From positions 240,890,332 to 240,954,331 of the forward strand of contig NC_081409.1 of the NCBI RefSeq assembly GCF_030272615.1: a stretch of DNA of 64,000 nucleotides. The letters are read 5' to 3'. Below, one piece after another: positions 46,205 to 57,950 of this stretch. Numbering within the stretch: position 1 is the first letter of the stretch; each line of letters opens with the position of its first letter. The notes under the pieces are model-generated. The model saw only the letters and a program-made list of their open reading frames with translations, searched no databases and had not been told where the DNA came from. The stretch is from Cryptomeria japonica (lineage: Eukaryota; Streptophyta; Pinopsida; Cupressales; Cupressaceae). Position numbers and translations under genes: made by a program.

Positions 46205-47547
46205 CTATATGCAGAGGTTGACTGTCTTCAGGTGGAGCATCAGCAAGTTGGTCTGCAATAACTTGTCCTTGATGGCTTTACGTTCCACATATTTCATATC
46301 AAATTTTGTAAGAACCATGACCCATTTGGCCAGTCTTCCTGTAAGCGTTGCTTTACTGAGAAGATATTTGAGTGGATCAATCTTAGCTACCAGCTTAATA
46401 GAGTGTGCTAACATATAGTGACTTAATTTGTGTGATGCAAAGACCAATGCCAAACATGCTTTCTCTATTATAGTGTAGTTCATTTCATAAGACACCAATG
46501 TTTTGTTGATGTAATATATAGCTTTCTCTTTTTTATTTTCATCTTGCTGTGCCAGAAGTGGCCCTAGTGAAGTATATGTAGCTGATATGTATAGAATCAA
46601 TGGCTTACCTTGAATCGGTGGCATTAATATGGGTGGATTAGAAATATAATATTTGATTTTTAAAAAATGTTCACAATCTTTATCCCAGTTTTATTGAACT
46701 CCTTTCCTTAATACCTTTGTGAAGGGTTGAGCTTTATCTGCTAGCTGAGATATAAAGTGCCTTATTGACTGAAGATGGCCTTGTAAACTTCTCATTTGAC
46801 TGATATTCTTGGGTGGAGGCATTTCCATTATAGCTTGGACCTTTTTAGGGTCAACCTCAGTTCCTTTTTTTAAAATTATGTAACCAAGCAATTTTCCTGA
46901 TGTTACTCCAAATGTACACTTTTTAGGATTTAACCGGAGCTTGAATATTTCCATTCTATCTAGTATGAGCCTAGTTCGTGAATATGCATAGATCTCTTCA
47001 TGGTTTTTACTAGGGTGTCATCAACATAATCTTCCATGTTTTTATGCATCATATCATGGAAGATAGTGGTTACTGCTCTTTGGTAAGTTGCTCCTACATT
47101 CTTTAGCCCAAACAACATAACATTCCAGTAGAAGGTTCCCCATGCACACGTGAAAGCTATCTTTTCTTGATCTTCAGGCATTATCTTGATCTGATTGTAA
47201 CCAAAGAATCCATCCATTAATGAATACATCTCATATCCAGCAGTCATATCTACTATCATGTCAATGTTGGGCAATGGAAAATCGTCTTTTGGGCATGCTT
47301 TGTTGAGATCCCTAAAGTCTATGCAAACTTTAATAGATTTATCTACTTTTGATACAGGTACTATGTTTGATGTCCATTCTGTGTAGTCTATAGCTCTGAT
47401 AAATCCATCTTTTAGCAATATTTCTAGTTCAGCCTTGACTAGCAGTGCCACATGAGGATGCATCTTATGGAATTTTTGCTTGACTGGTTTAACTCCTGGT
47501 GTAATAGAAAGATGGTGCATGATGAGATCAGGATCTAGTCCTGGCAT
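46205..47547 (-). pseudogene. E3 reverse transcriptase and first RNase H
   Basis: Reverse transcriptase: CIDFRDLNKACPKDDFPLP, MDGFFGYNQIKI, GLKNVGATYQRA and the active site MEDYVDDTLVKT at about 47030. The thumb part continues at 46691-46954 in another frame (MEIFKLRLNPKKCTFGVTSG). The first RNase H at 46205-46624 has LILYISATYTSLGPLLAQQD and MNYTIIEKACLALVFASHK. Frameshifts near 46957 and 46640 separate the parts. Confidence 0.88.
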
Positions 47548-47599
47548 ATCTGAGTATGTCCATGCAAAGTTGATCTTCTTTTCTAAAAAAAGTTGTTGA

Positions 47600-49310
47600 A
47601 ATCTTTTAACTCTTCTGTTGATAGTGATTGAGCTAAATGAATGATATGTGGCATTTCTTGACTCCCAATGTTCACTAGTTGAGTTGGCTAGATCAATATA
47701 GAAGACCTCTCCTGGAAATGACTTGGTAGTATATCAAGTATCTCACCTTTACGCGCCTTAGAGAGGTTTTCACCCTTAGGTACATCCTTTATTTTTACTA
47801 TTTTTGATCCTGACACTGCCACAATGTGGTTTTCACCATCAGATCTCTTATTTTTCTTTTTTTGATTTTTATGATTGGGATACTTAATGTCTGTTTCAAT
47901 CATTTTCTTGCTTTGCTCACTGGTGGAAGAGTTCATTGGTTCTACTACATTAAGATAGTAGGCTAGTGTGTAGTCATTACCGAAGGTATGTATATTCAAG
48001 GGTTGGTTATAAAGAGTATAATCAATCAGTTCAGGATGTATTAAGGATAAGGTTTGAACAGGCTCAAGGGAGTTCACGGTACTATCATCATGGCTTCAAA
48101 CTAACCTGTCAAGTTCTAGAAGACTACCTTGCGTATGTGTCTTGAAGCCAGGAAGAGATACAACATGATTATCGAAATTCATGTTAGTATTTATTGGACC
48201 TAACCCAACCGACTTACTTCTAGCGTCGTCACCTACTTTAGACTGGACTACATACCGTGGTGTGACAGTAACAAGGTCAGCAGACAGCATCTCAACATTC
48301 ATGACAGAGTAGTCATAATGCGTTGTTGAATAGTTGTTGTTATAAATAGAGCCCATGTCTGAGTTATCAGAGTCATAAGATGAAGTTTCTAACTTGTCTT
48401 CAAGTGGCTTAGTAAAATTATATATACCTACATCTTTGATGCTACAAGTTCCTTCGTGATTTGATTCATTGATCACTTGTATTTGACACACTTGTGGACA
48501 TAACCTTGATGGTTTTGTTGATCCCTGTCATCTGTTCCATTCAGCTTCCTCTAGACTAATGACTGGTTCTGTTTCTGTAGCTTCCGCTTCTTCTTTTGTA
48601 CTTTTGTACTTGATTTGTCCTATCTCATTAGAGAGAGAGTTAGTAGGTGAAGAAATTGCTTGTGTCCTTTCTTCCTCCAACTGTCGTTCATAGTCTTCTT
48701 GTCTTTTTAGTCTAATTTCTTCTATTTCCTTTTGCATTTTTAGGCATATCAGCTCTTGTGCATCATCTGTGATATCACTGGATTCTTTAGGGGTTTCTGT
48801 AGTAGATGTATCTGAGAGGTGGTCTGGACCCTATTCATACTCATTTGAATCAGTTTTTGAATCATCTACTTGTTGTCTGCCAGTATATGTGACCAGAATG
48901 TTTAGTGGTGCAAACAATTCTCTGATTTTGTATACTTCATCTCTCATATCCTCTGGGACTTCTACTTCTTGTAGTATTATAGCTGATACAATTGGAACTT
49001 GATTACCATTTGTTTCCTCTCTTTGGGTTGGCAATTCTTCTTGTTCATCGTTGCACTCTTCCTGAGTTTGTTGAGTATTAATTTCTTGTGTTGTTAAAGG
49101 TAGTACCTTTTTCTTCCACTTAAGTTGATGGTGGGACGTGTGCTTCTGATTTGATGACTTTATTAGATCATATCCCAGTCTAGCTTTATCATTGGCAGAC
49201 TTAGTTTTTAACTGAATAGGTTCAACAATACCTTTTTGATGCTTGCTGAGAGGATCGGTACCTAAATATCCCATGTGTTGAAGCATCTTATAGCCTAGAC
49301 CATATTGTGT
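47600..49310 (-). pseudogene. E3 G-patch-like segment and pol linker
   Basis: At about 49170-49305 the protein reads YGLGYKMLQHMGYLGTDP, then HQKGIVEP and ARLGYDL, matching the E2 segment at 20730-20890 in Gly and aromatic positions. The linker to reverse transcriptase follows, Ser/Glu-rich and broken into several frames (48831-49286, 48528-48737, 48096-48491, 47688-48077). It has no recognised domain. Confidence 0.6.
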
Positions 49311-49328
49311 TGGAGAAATCTAACAATG

Positions 49329-50150
49329 TCATATTTCTTTGTTTGCACTATCTTCTTTGAAAAGCGATTTGAGAACATCATCCTCTTCTATTTCATCTGC
49401 AAGAGAAGTAGAGGACTGTATAAAGAGACCATCATAAATGACTTTTGGAGTTGAATTTTGTGGCTTCATAACCTCTGATGGTTTTCCTGACTGTCTTGGT
49501 GATGGAGGAAGAGACATTAGTGAGAGTATAGGCTCTATCTTGTAGCCATTTATGCCAGTGTTTGTGATTTTCAATTTCTTTTCTAAATCTTTCAACAAAG
49601 ATTCCGAACTTTCAGCTATAGAGGTTGCTCTATTATGAGGAACAAAAGCATCAACACTCTGCATTAATGCATTGCAGGTATAGCTTGTATCGGCAGGAAT
49701 ACTGACTTCAACTCCATTATAAGGAAATTTCAAGCACTGATGATACGTAGATGGTACTGCTTTCATTTCATGAATCCATGGCCTACCCAGTAAGATGTTG
49801 TATGAAAGATGAAGATCAAGGACCTGAAAAATGACATCTCTTTCTATAGGTCCTACCCTAATTGGTAATAGTACTAGACCCTTAGAAGTTCTTTCTTTTT
49901 CATCATAAGCCTTGATTGTTATTTTCTTTGTTGGATCAATAACGTTTTTCAGAAAATCCCATCTATCTTAGTAGATTGTATGTACAAATATTCAACCCAG
50001 TGCCTCCATCTATCAAAACACATTTAACTTGGTGTTTATGTATCATAGCTTCGATGTGTAATGGTTGGTTATGCGGGTGACTCAGTGAGTTATCATCTTC
50101 TTCAGAGAAAGTGAGGTAATGAGGTGAAGTCAAGTGACCCACCATAGATT
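49329..50150 (-). pseudogene. E3 aspartic protease
   Basis: Active-site motif VLIDGGTGLNIC at about 50000-50030, then a stop at about 49963. The distal segment MKAVPSTYHQCLKFPYNG is at about 49766. The two halves are separated by a stop or frame change around 49770-49963, so the domain is broken although DGG is retained. Confidence 0.8.
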
Positions 50151-50649
50151 GAAACCGATCTACGTTTAAATCTTTACGGACACTAGTGGTGAGCAAAGCC
50201 TTGTCCAGGATCTCTCTATGAGCTGAAGAGATCTTAAGCAGTTCCAAAATGGAGATTTGAGCATTGGTTCTCTTCAATTGTTCGACAATACTATAACTAG
50301 GAGAAGATGATAAAGCTAGTTGTTTTGATTTGGCCATGATTGTGTATGTTTGTCTATTTGGAGGGATTGGTAGGTTTGATGTTGCTTGATCGAAAGTTGA
50401 GGAATTAGCTCCTTGGAGAGTAACCTTCTTTTGAGCGCAAGTCGCAGCATTAGCAGTTTGTGCTTGATTTTTTTTATCCTGGATTATGATCACATTGCAA
50501 TATTCAGGTTGGGAAGATTCAATCATGTTGATCTGGTTATCGTTGTTAGTGTAGGTATAATTGACTCTAGCTCCTCCCTTGGCTTTTGAGGAATCTCCTT
50601 GTTCATAAGTCGGTAAGGGATCCTTAAAGGCCTTATGATCAGCATTAGT

Positions 50650-52245
50650 CACGTGATTTCCAACAATGATCTTGCCAGCGTCAATGAGATCTTGGATTTC
50701 ATGTCAAAGTTTCATGTAGTTGTTTATGTTATGTCCCTTGTTTCGATGGTAGTCATATTATTCATTTTCTCTCCACCATTTGGGTTTCATTTCTGGCTCA
50801 TGGTCTAGAATTGTCTAGCAATGTTACCATATTATTTGCCAATAAAGTTTTAAAAGCTGATTCATATGATTCATCGGAGGAGTAATATCACGCTTAGGTT
50901 TTGAAATCCAAGGCTTTTCTTTAAACCGTTCTCTTGCTTTTTTCGGAGGGCTTTCTACTGCAATTTCAACTGCCTTGAGTGCTTGCGTGCCACTAGCCAA
51001 GTTTAATATTGTGGATTTTGTTTTTGCTTTCACAATATCTACCACTCCATCATTAACAATGTTTATGTTATCTTTGCCATATTTCTAGTATTTGCTCTTT
51101 TCTTTAGAACTAGAACCTTGCGATGTTTCTTTCCAAAGTGATATATCTCCCTTTTTTATAAGCACATCTTCCATTTTGAGGGCATTATCTACCATTTTGT
51201 TGAATGAAGGATGTACTTGCATCTGGACACTGTATTTTAATTTGGGGATTAAGTTGTTGATAAAGATATCCATCTTCTCAAGATCTGGAATAGTCCATGA
51301 ATATCTAGAGAACATCTTTCTCCATCGTTGGAGAAAAGTGAGAAAGGGTTCTCCTGTCTTTTGTTTGGTATTGCAAAGCTCTATCATAGTGACTGGGTGA
51401 CGAATGTTATACGAGTATTGTTGTAGAAATAGTTGGATTAATTCTTCAAAAAAAATTATTCCCATAGGTAGACTTGAGAACAATTTAATAGCTTGCCCCC
51501 CTTAACTTCTCGGGAAAAGGCACATGAGATACATTTGGTTGTGCATGAACTCCATACATAAAGCACAAAATTCTTTGATATGATCTTGAGGGTCTGTATT
51601 CCCGTCATATTTGTCAAACTTGGGCATTTCTACTCTTGAGGGAAATGGAGGCATGTAAAGGTTTTTGTCAAATGAGAATGGGCATATTGTGTACAGAGAA
51701 TATTGTTTTGGTGATTTATCTTTGTTTTTCAGTTATGTGACCTCAGTTCGTAACGCTTGCATTTGTTTGTTTAGCATTCCCAATGGTGTCTCTTCCTCTT
51801 TAGTGACGAGGGCCTCCACATTATAACCAATAGAAAGTTTGGCGCCTTGCTTTGCTAATTCTAGGAAATAGTCTTCTTTTTCTCTGGCCATGATGACCTT
51901 CATCATTTTTCAGAACTCTTTATCATTTTGACATCTATGTATTTTGACCTTGAGAGGTTCAGGGATTTCAAATTTAGTTGATGAGGACTCATTGTCAATG
52001 GCATGATTTCTGAAGTTGTCATTTGTGTCTCATTTACTAGCTTGTCTTTCTTGCCTTTCTCTAGACATGGTGGGAGATAGGGGCTGACCAAAGATTGGTA
52101 GATCATAAACTGGTATTTGTGACGAGGACGGTTTCTTTGGAAAGAGGTTTTCTACAAAGAATGGATTGTCATTTGACGAAAAGGGTGTTTCTTTTTCTTT
52201 GTTTGTTTTACTGTGAGAGCTTCTGGTTTGAACAAGCATTTGCAA
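50650..52245 (-). pseudogene. E3 gag, zinc knuckle ruined
   Basis: Starts at 52239 (MLVQTRSSHSKTNK), matching the E2 gag start; an upstream in-frame ATG lies at 52245. The capsid region is at 51085-51483 (ELIQLFLQQYSYNIRHPVTM, SRYSWTIPDLEKMDIFINNL). The knuckle at about 50710-50760 reads YDYHRNKGHNINNY. Both Cys ligands of the CxxH...GH...C form are now Tyr, each explained by one G to A change. Several stops break the frame. Confidence 0.82.
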
Positions 52246-54280
52246 TCGATGAGACCAAGAGCTAGATGTGTTGCAAAAGTCAAGATCAAATTGTAGCTAG
52301 TTATTCATTGAACATAATGATTGAGAGAAGTTACTAAGATTTGGTCTAGTTTCAGGAATGATCTATCCTGTGTAAGATGTTATCTAAGTTAACTTAGGTT
52401 TTGATAAGATGTTGTTTGAACTAGCTTAAAGATGATCGACAAAATCGTGCAACGCAATGACAGGAGTACACTATCAAGGTTGTTTATGCTCAGGGGGATG
52501 ATGGCCAGTATTATGCTCGTTGTAGACTGATCTGGGCAAGTTTGACTATTCCGTACTAACAAAATTAGAGATTTGTACGACAGGATTTACTGAGCCGGAT
52601 GACAATTTAATAGTTCTAGGATGACAACAATTTTGTTTCGTACGAGTTGTTGCCTAGTACCATATGACAGATGGGTATGTCTAGGATGACAAAAGATTAA
52701 GTGCAATTACATATCGTACGACATAGGATTTAGCTTCAGATGATAAACTGTTGGGTTTCGTACGACAGAGGATTGAGCTCAAACGACAAATAATCAGACT
52801 TGTACGATACAGGATATGGTGCAGGATGATAAATGGTCAGATTCGTACGACTGTTAACAGGACAAAGACAAAAATTCTGAGTTTTTCAATAGCTGAGTAT
52901 GACAACTGAGTATGACCAATTCTGAGATGGATTGATTTTTGACTAGGATAGACTAGTTCTGACATGGATAGAGTTTTTGATCACTGAGTTGTTTCTTGTT
53001 TCCTCCAATTTTGGTATTCCAGTTTTAGTTTGAGGGATGAAAACACAGAAAATGCGCAGTATGAATAGTAACTCCAATCACAACATGCAAACCCGACAGA
53101 AGTTGGTTTAGAGAAGAAAACCTTTGCTTGCTGACTTAGGTACACACCCAATAGCTAATCAGAATACGGCCGCTGAGTCTCATGCAATGGATTCTCAACG
53201 TCGTATTAGTCGACTCTAAACGCTAATGGGGGCACGATATGGCAAGTGTCTTGGGAGAGTTACTATCTCTCTTGCACAAAGATTATCAACCTTTCAGAGG
53301 TGAATTAGGTAGCTTCTAATTTTAATTGGATCTAGTAAGGGGTTTGTTCGGTGCGTTGAGGTATAAACTCAATTAAGAGGTCTCCCAGCCTTGAAAACCA
53401 AGGTTCAATATACCCGAAGGTACTGAGGAGAGATATTCCCGAGCAATGTCGTTGACTTGATTTTCATCAAATCATGATTATTTTATAGTGGGTTGGAGTA
53501 CTTGGCATTTAGTCATTCCCACTTAGGTCATTCCCCTCACACCGGCTGTAACGGCTTTAAGAGTTTTTAAGCTCCTCGGGAGGGCAGGTCTGCTAAAGAT
53601 GTACAAATCTCAAACAAATAAAATGCCTCAAGGGTCTAGATTTCTGATTGTCTAAAAAGACAAAAGCATACTCTCCTACCTCTTAGAATTTACTTAAAAC
53701 ATGAAATACAGATTTGTTCTTTAACCAGATAGCAAGTTAGGTGCCTAAAAAATGAATTTAAAGAATACACGATGTTTGGTTGATTTTCTTTAGGCAACCT
53801 GCAAAAACAACGTATTAGTAGTCATGTTGTTTTTATTCTTTGATAGGCGTATGTGTGATTGATAAATTCTTTGACAAGTGTTCTGCAAGAAATTGGTTAG
53901 GCTGTGAAAATATCAGGCAGACTGAAGATGATTCAGGGTTAGCGTTAGCGTAATCAAAATTTGGACAGAAAACCTAAAAAGTGAAATTTGTTTTAATCCA
54001 ACAGAATACTGCATCGTACGACAATTATCATAGAGTGAAATGACAAAAGGATTTTATCATACGAGTTAGAACTAAGCACAGGATGACAAAAGATAAAATC
54101 AGATAATTAGTATAGCATGTCATATGACACCATTTTCTAATTCGTACGACAAATAAAAGGCTTCGACAGAATGTTGTACGATGCAGTAATACCACTCGTA
54201 TGATATTTCACAGAGATTGTACGGATGAAACCTGCAAAATTTTAAAAAAAGTGATTTTGAGGCCGAAAAAGTAGTCTTCT
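52246..54280 (-). other. E3 5' leader with TCGTACGAC-rich arrays
   Basis: Noncoding. Two clusters (52565-52855 and 54010-54230) repeat TCGTACGAC, GTACGA or decayed forms every 30-50 bp, often alternating with GGATGACAA. The block at 53480-53760 resembles the E2 leader. Confidence 0.75.
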
Positions 54281-54299
54281 GCCCCACGGTGGGCGTCGA
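54281..54299 (-). promoter_or_regulatory. E3 primer binding site, lysine tRNA-like
   Basis: Minus-strand CGACGCCCACCGTGGGGC lies close to the LTR edge and matches the tRNA-Lys primer form at 15 of 18 bases. Confidence 0.6.
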
Positions 54300-54302
54300 A
54301 AA

Positions 54303-55448
54303 TGTGTGTGTGAAAAGTGGACCTGTATCTCTATCTGAAATACACAACACTTTAATTAAGTCATTAGATGCATGGTTAATAAATCAATAATCGATGAATA
54401 ATAAACCATTACAAAGTGACCCATTGCCTTATAGTAGATGCGAGTTTAGATTGCTCTTAGATTGCTAAGCTATCCGGTGACTAGACAACACCTAAACGAA
54501 GGATTTAATCTATATGAGCATGAATATGAGCTAAATGGATGCAAGATTTAAGCTAGATATGCAAGATTAATCTAACATGATTTAAGTAATATATGAATAT
54601 TTAAGCTAAATGATTTAAGCAATATGAAATAACTAATATGCAATATCTCAATGCAAATTCTCAATGAACCTAGAGCAAAAACAGCATAATAATAATATAT
54701 TCTCCAGGATTTTTTGAATGAGAGATGAGAGCCTAAATGTATAGAAAATTCAGAAAGAAACCAAAGGCTGATATCAAATGATGATGAGCGATCAATATTT
54801 TCCAAGAGGAAGCACAATCCAGGTGAATTGATGTGATTGGATGCTTTTCTCAGTTTTAAAGGAAATTGAACTAAAATTAAGATAAAATCAGAAAAAAACT
54901 GATTTATTCTCTATTTCATTCAATTTTAATATTTAATTGTTTTAATTGCTTTCTTTGAGATTATTTATCAATTTTTAATTTGTTTTTCAAGATTATCTCC
55001 AATTGATTTCTTTTCTCAATTTTTAATTCTTTTTTTGTCAATTAATTCCTTTTTTGATTTGTCTCCTTTTTGAAGATTTGTGCTCATAATTTCCAATTCC
55101 TCTTTCTTGATTTGTTTCCTTTTTTGAAGATTTATGGCAATTTTTATTTATTTTTCAAATTAATTCCTCTTTTTAATGATTTAATGGCAAATTGATTTAT
55201 TTAATTAAATATGCTAGGATATTTAATAAAATAAATAAGATAATTGTTTAAAATGATTTACTTAGAATGATCAATTAATTAAATAAATATTTAATTAATA
55301 TTGAGTGATTAATTTTGCCATGTGACATTGATGATTTTAGAAATTAATTGTGTGCTCAAGATTTATTTAATTGCCTTTGTTGAGGACCTTGGTTACATTG
55401 TCGAGATTAGGGGCCCAAGGTTTAGATGACCATTTTTAGGGTATTACA
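54303..55448 (-). repeat. E3 5' LTR
   Basis: Aligns with 40734-41855. It starts TGTGTGTGTGAAAAGTGGAC and ends GGGTATTACA on the plus strand. Confidence 0.92.
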
Positions 55449-55537
55449 AGCTTAAGAGCTTCCCAGCCCGACCGTGCCTCCAAACTGTGGTGGTATTTGC
55501 ACTGCTCTCATGCCCATCTCAAAAATAGTTTTATTAC

Positions 55538-55906
55538 CTACTTAATACCTTCACCTTCTTTCTTTATTCCCTCCCCAATGTCAAAGCCAACTCTTGAGAC
55601 TACCCATTCAAGCAGTGAATCCAATTCACCCAGGTAGGCAGCAGGAACTAAGGCTTCCATCACATGCTTCACCGTCATTGTATTATCACCACTCTGCAAA
55701 CCCCAAGCCATCACTAATGAATAAACATCAATCTTGGTCTTATAGCAATGCTTTATTCCTTCGAAAGCACTTCCCACAATCAAATAAATGCAAGGTACTA
55801 GGTATTCATCCCAAAATTTAAAAAAGCTCTTCACCCTACGAGCAGTTAGCTCTCCATGGAACGAGCATAGTTGTTTTCGTGTCTTAAGGGTAAAGTTGGC
55901 TTCCAT
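55538..55906 (-). pseudogene. Unknown reading frame downstream of RNase H relic, copy 2
   Basis: A 122-codon open stretch on the minus strand starts MEANFTLKTRKQLCSFHGEL, followed by IYLIVGSAFEGIKHCYKTKI and YSLVMAWGLQSG. Same order as copy 1 at 38870-39500. This copy is better preserved. No family is recognised. It may be the 3' part of a LINE or of another repeat. Confidence 0.5.
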
Positions 55907-56239
55907 CTCGTTCCCCTAAACACAAAATCTCCTCTACCACTGCAATTTCACAATCGTCTGCCACCTCTCTACAAATTCACTGTTGCACTCGAATTTTGCT
56001 TCAAACCCTTTAATGTCATCTCCTACTTTGTTTGCACATTAATTGGCATGAGGCAAGTAGTTAAATCACCCTTTAACTTGGTCCACACTCCCTCTTTAAG
56101 ACTCTGTGCGACATTAAAACAATGCCACCTTCCATTCCATCCATCACCCGCGTTCGTACTCTTCACAATCTCAGAGTACTCAATGTTGCATTCAACTAAC
56201 ATCAGCACCTTGTCCATTAATCTTCAAAAATTAGCTGTC

Positions 56240-56710
56240 TCATGTCCTTAATTATCACTTCACCAATTTCATTAAAACCCAACACCCATTTTGATAAGAC
56301 ATACGCTTCCATATTGCCCATCCTTTTAATATGGCTAACTCTAAAATCCTCAAAATTATTTTAAGTATTCCACAATATTATGAATGTGGTTTTGCAGATG
56401 CCACGCATCAATCGGTCCCTTCATGATTGCATGTATGATCACCAGCAAATCACCTTCAAGATGTAGTTTCCTCACCCCCATCTACCGACAAAAACTTACT
56501 GCCATCAACATCGCATTTACTTCTACTACATTAGTAGTCCTTGATTCAAGTTTTTTCACTCCTAGAAGCAAAACCTTACCACACCAATCCCTCCTGCCTC
56601 TGACAGTCTTGGATTACCCTTTGAGGCACCGTCAAAATTTACCTTCACCCAACCTTCTGAGGGCTTTTCCCACATCACTTTAGGTTGCACCAAGGAGTTG
56701 GATTGAACCC
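56240..56710 (-). pseudogene. RNase H domain relic, copy 2
   Basis: EGWVKVNFDGASKGNP, then AGGIGVV, LHLEGDLLVIIHAIMKG and HIKRMGNMEAYVLSK on the minus strand. These match the RVT_3-type RNase H. The NEAE Glu region is altered (TNVVEVNAML) and the last Asp is Tyr. Frame changes occur near 56590 and 56350. Same neighbourhood as copy 1. Confidence 0.72.
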
Positions 56711-56739
56711 AACCATGCCCATTAATGGGCCTGAATAAA

Positions 56740-56845
56740 AGGGTTTATGGTAACTAGTGAGAATCGAACCGGAGTTGATGTGTAGCATCGGGATCATTAG
56801 CCTAACACTACGCCTCACAACTCGCCTTCACACCAACTTGGCTAC
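56740..56845 (-). repeat. tRNA-derived SINE-like segment
   Basis: On the minus strand an A-box-like AGGCGTAGTGTTAGG (56801-56815) is followed about 30 bp later by a B-box-like GGTTCGATTCT (56760-56770). That is the internal promoter layout of RNA polymerase III genes. The arms do not fold into a clear functional tRNA by eye. Confidence 0.5.
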
Positions 56846-57337
56846 TCATGCACCCTTAGTTTAAGAATAATTTTATTATTATAATTAATAATATTATTTT
56901 ATTTAAGTGAGAGTTATAATTAATACTATCAAAATATAATAAAAATAATATAATTTTAAAATAAAATAATTAATCAATCTTTTGCATCAATCAAACATGT
57001 TATTATTTTTGTTTTCAAAATAAACTTGATTTTATCAATTTGAGATTTACATTTTTAAACTAGAAATTATTTATCTACAATATGATTGGATTAAAAAATT
57101 TGGTGTTATAGGAGCAAATTTATAGGAATGATAGATCTTATATCTTTTTTATATATTTAAAAAATAAATGTCTATTTAAATAACTTTTTATTATTATTGA
57201 TAATCTTGTAAATATAGTAAATTTTCTACACAAATAAATATAAATTTTAATTTTTTTTTTTAATAAATATAATTAATAAAATTGATTAGTATACAAATTT
57301 GATTCACACCATTTAAATTAAGTAAAATAATAATAAA

Positions 57338-57364
57338 CAAGTGCCACATAGTGGCCAGTACTTG
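57338..57364 (+). repeat. Recurrent 27-nt hairpin, copy 2
   Basis: Outer arms CAAGT and ACTTG, inner arms GCCAC and GTGGC around ATA, with CAGT before the last arm. Followed by CCTTGTT. Confidence 0.8.
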
Positions 57365-57368
57365 CCTT

Positions 57369-57535
57369 GTTAATTTGTAGTTGAAATACTAATTTATTAA
57401 TTGTAATTAATATATTATTTAATTTATTTTATATTATTTATCTTTCTTGTTAATTTGTAGTTGAAATAGTAATTTACTAATTGTAACTAATATATTGTTT
57501 AATTTAATTTATTTTGTTTTATATTATTTATCTTT
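57369..57535 (+). repeat. Tandem duplication of about 80 bp
   Basis: TTAATTTGTAGTTGAAATA and the following sequence to TTATTTATCTTTCT occur twice in a row with small differences. Confidence 0.85.
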
Positions 57536-57950
57536 CTACAATTGTGTTGTCTTAAATGTATAATTATAAAATATAGAAAAATAATTTTTGTAATTTATAA
57601 TGTTAAAAATTGCACAACTAAGACTTGTTTGTGATTGGTTGACATTAATTTTTTTAATAACTAGTTAGCTGGAAAAACAAAAAACTCATTACAATAGTAT
57701 TGCCTAACAACAAGTACTAATAATTAAACTATTTTATTACAAGTATTACACAACAGTTCTATTAAAAAAAATAAAACTTGTATGTATCTTTTATGATTAT
57801 AATTCTATATATTTTTTTAAATCATTTTAATTTTATTAATAATTTTTTAAAATTATAATTTTCTTGTTAATCATTTTTACACCTAGAGGATAATCTATAG
57901 TGGTAGTGCGGGTGTGAATATGTTAAAAAAAATATTTAATCAAAAAATAA

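Larger units (their letters stand above)
40734..55448 (-). mobile_element. E3: Ty3/gypsy Tat-lineage retrotransposon
   Basis: Minus-strand element with LTRs 40734-41855 and 54303-55448, closely matching by eye. Primer site, leader with a CGTACGA-rich array, gag (52245), protease, G-patch-like segment, reverse transcriptase, two RNase H domains and integrase are present in Tat order. Unlike E2 it has no plant mobile domain frame between integrase and 3' LTR. Flanking bases CCACA (left) and AGCTT (right) do not match, so no target duplication is seen. Multiple lost catalytic residues make it dead. Confidence 0.9.

Noticed and set aside
56740-56845. Functional tRNA gene
   Set aside because: Box-like motifs are present, but no clean acceptor stem or anticodon arm can be drawn.
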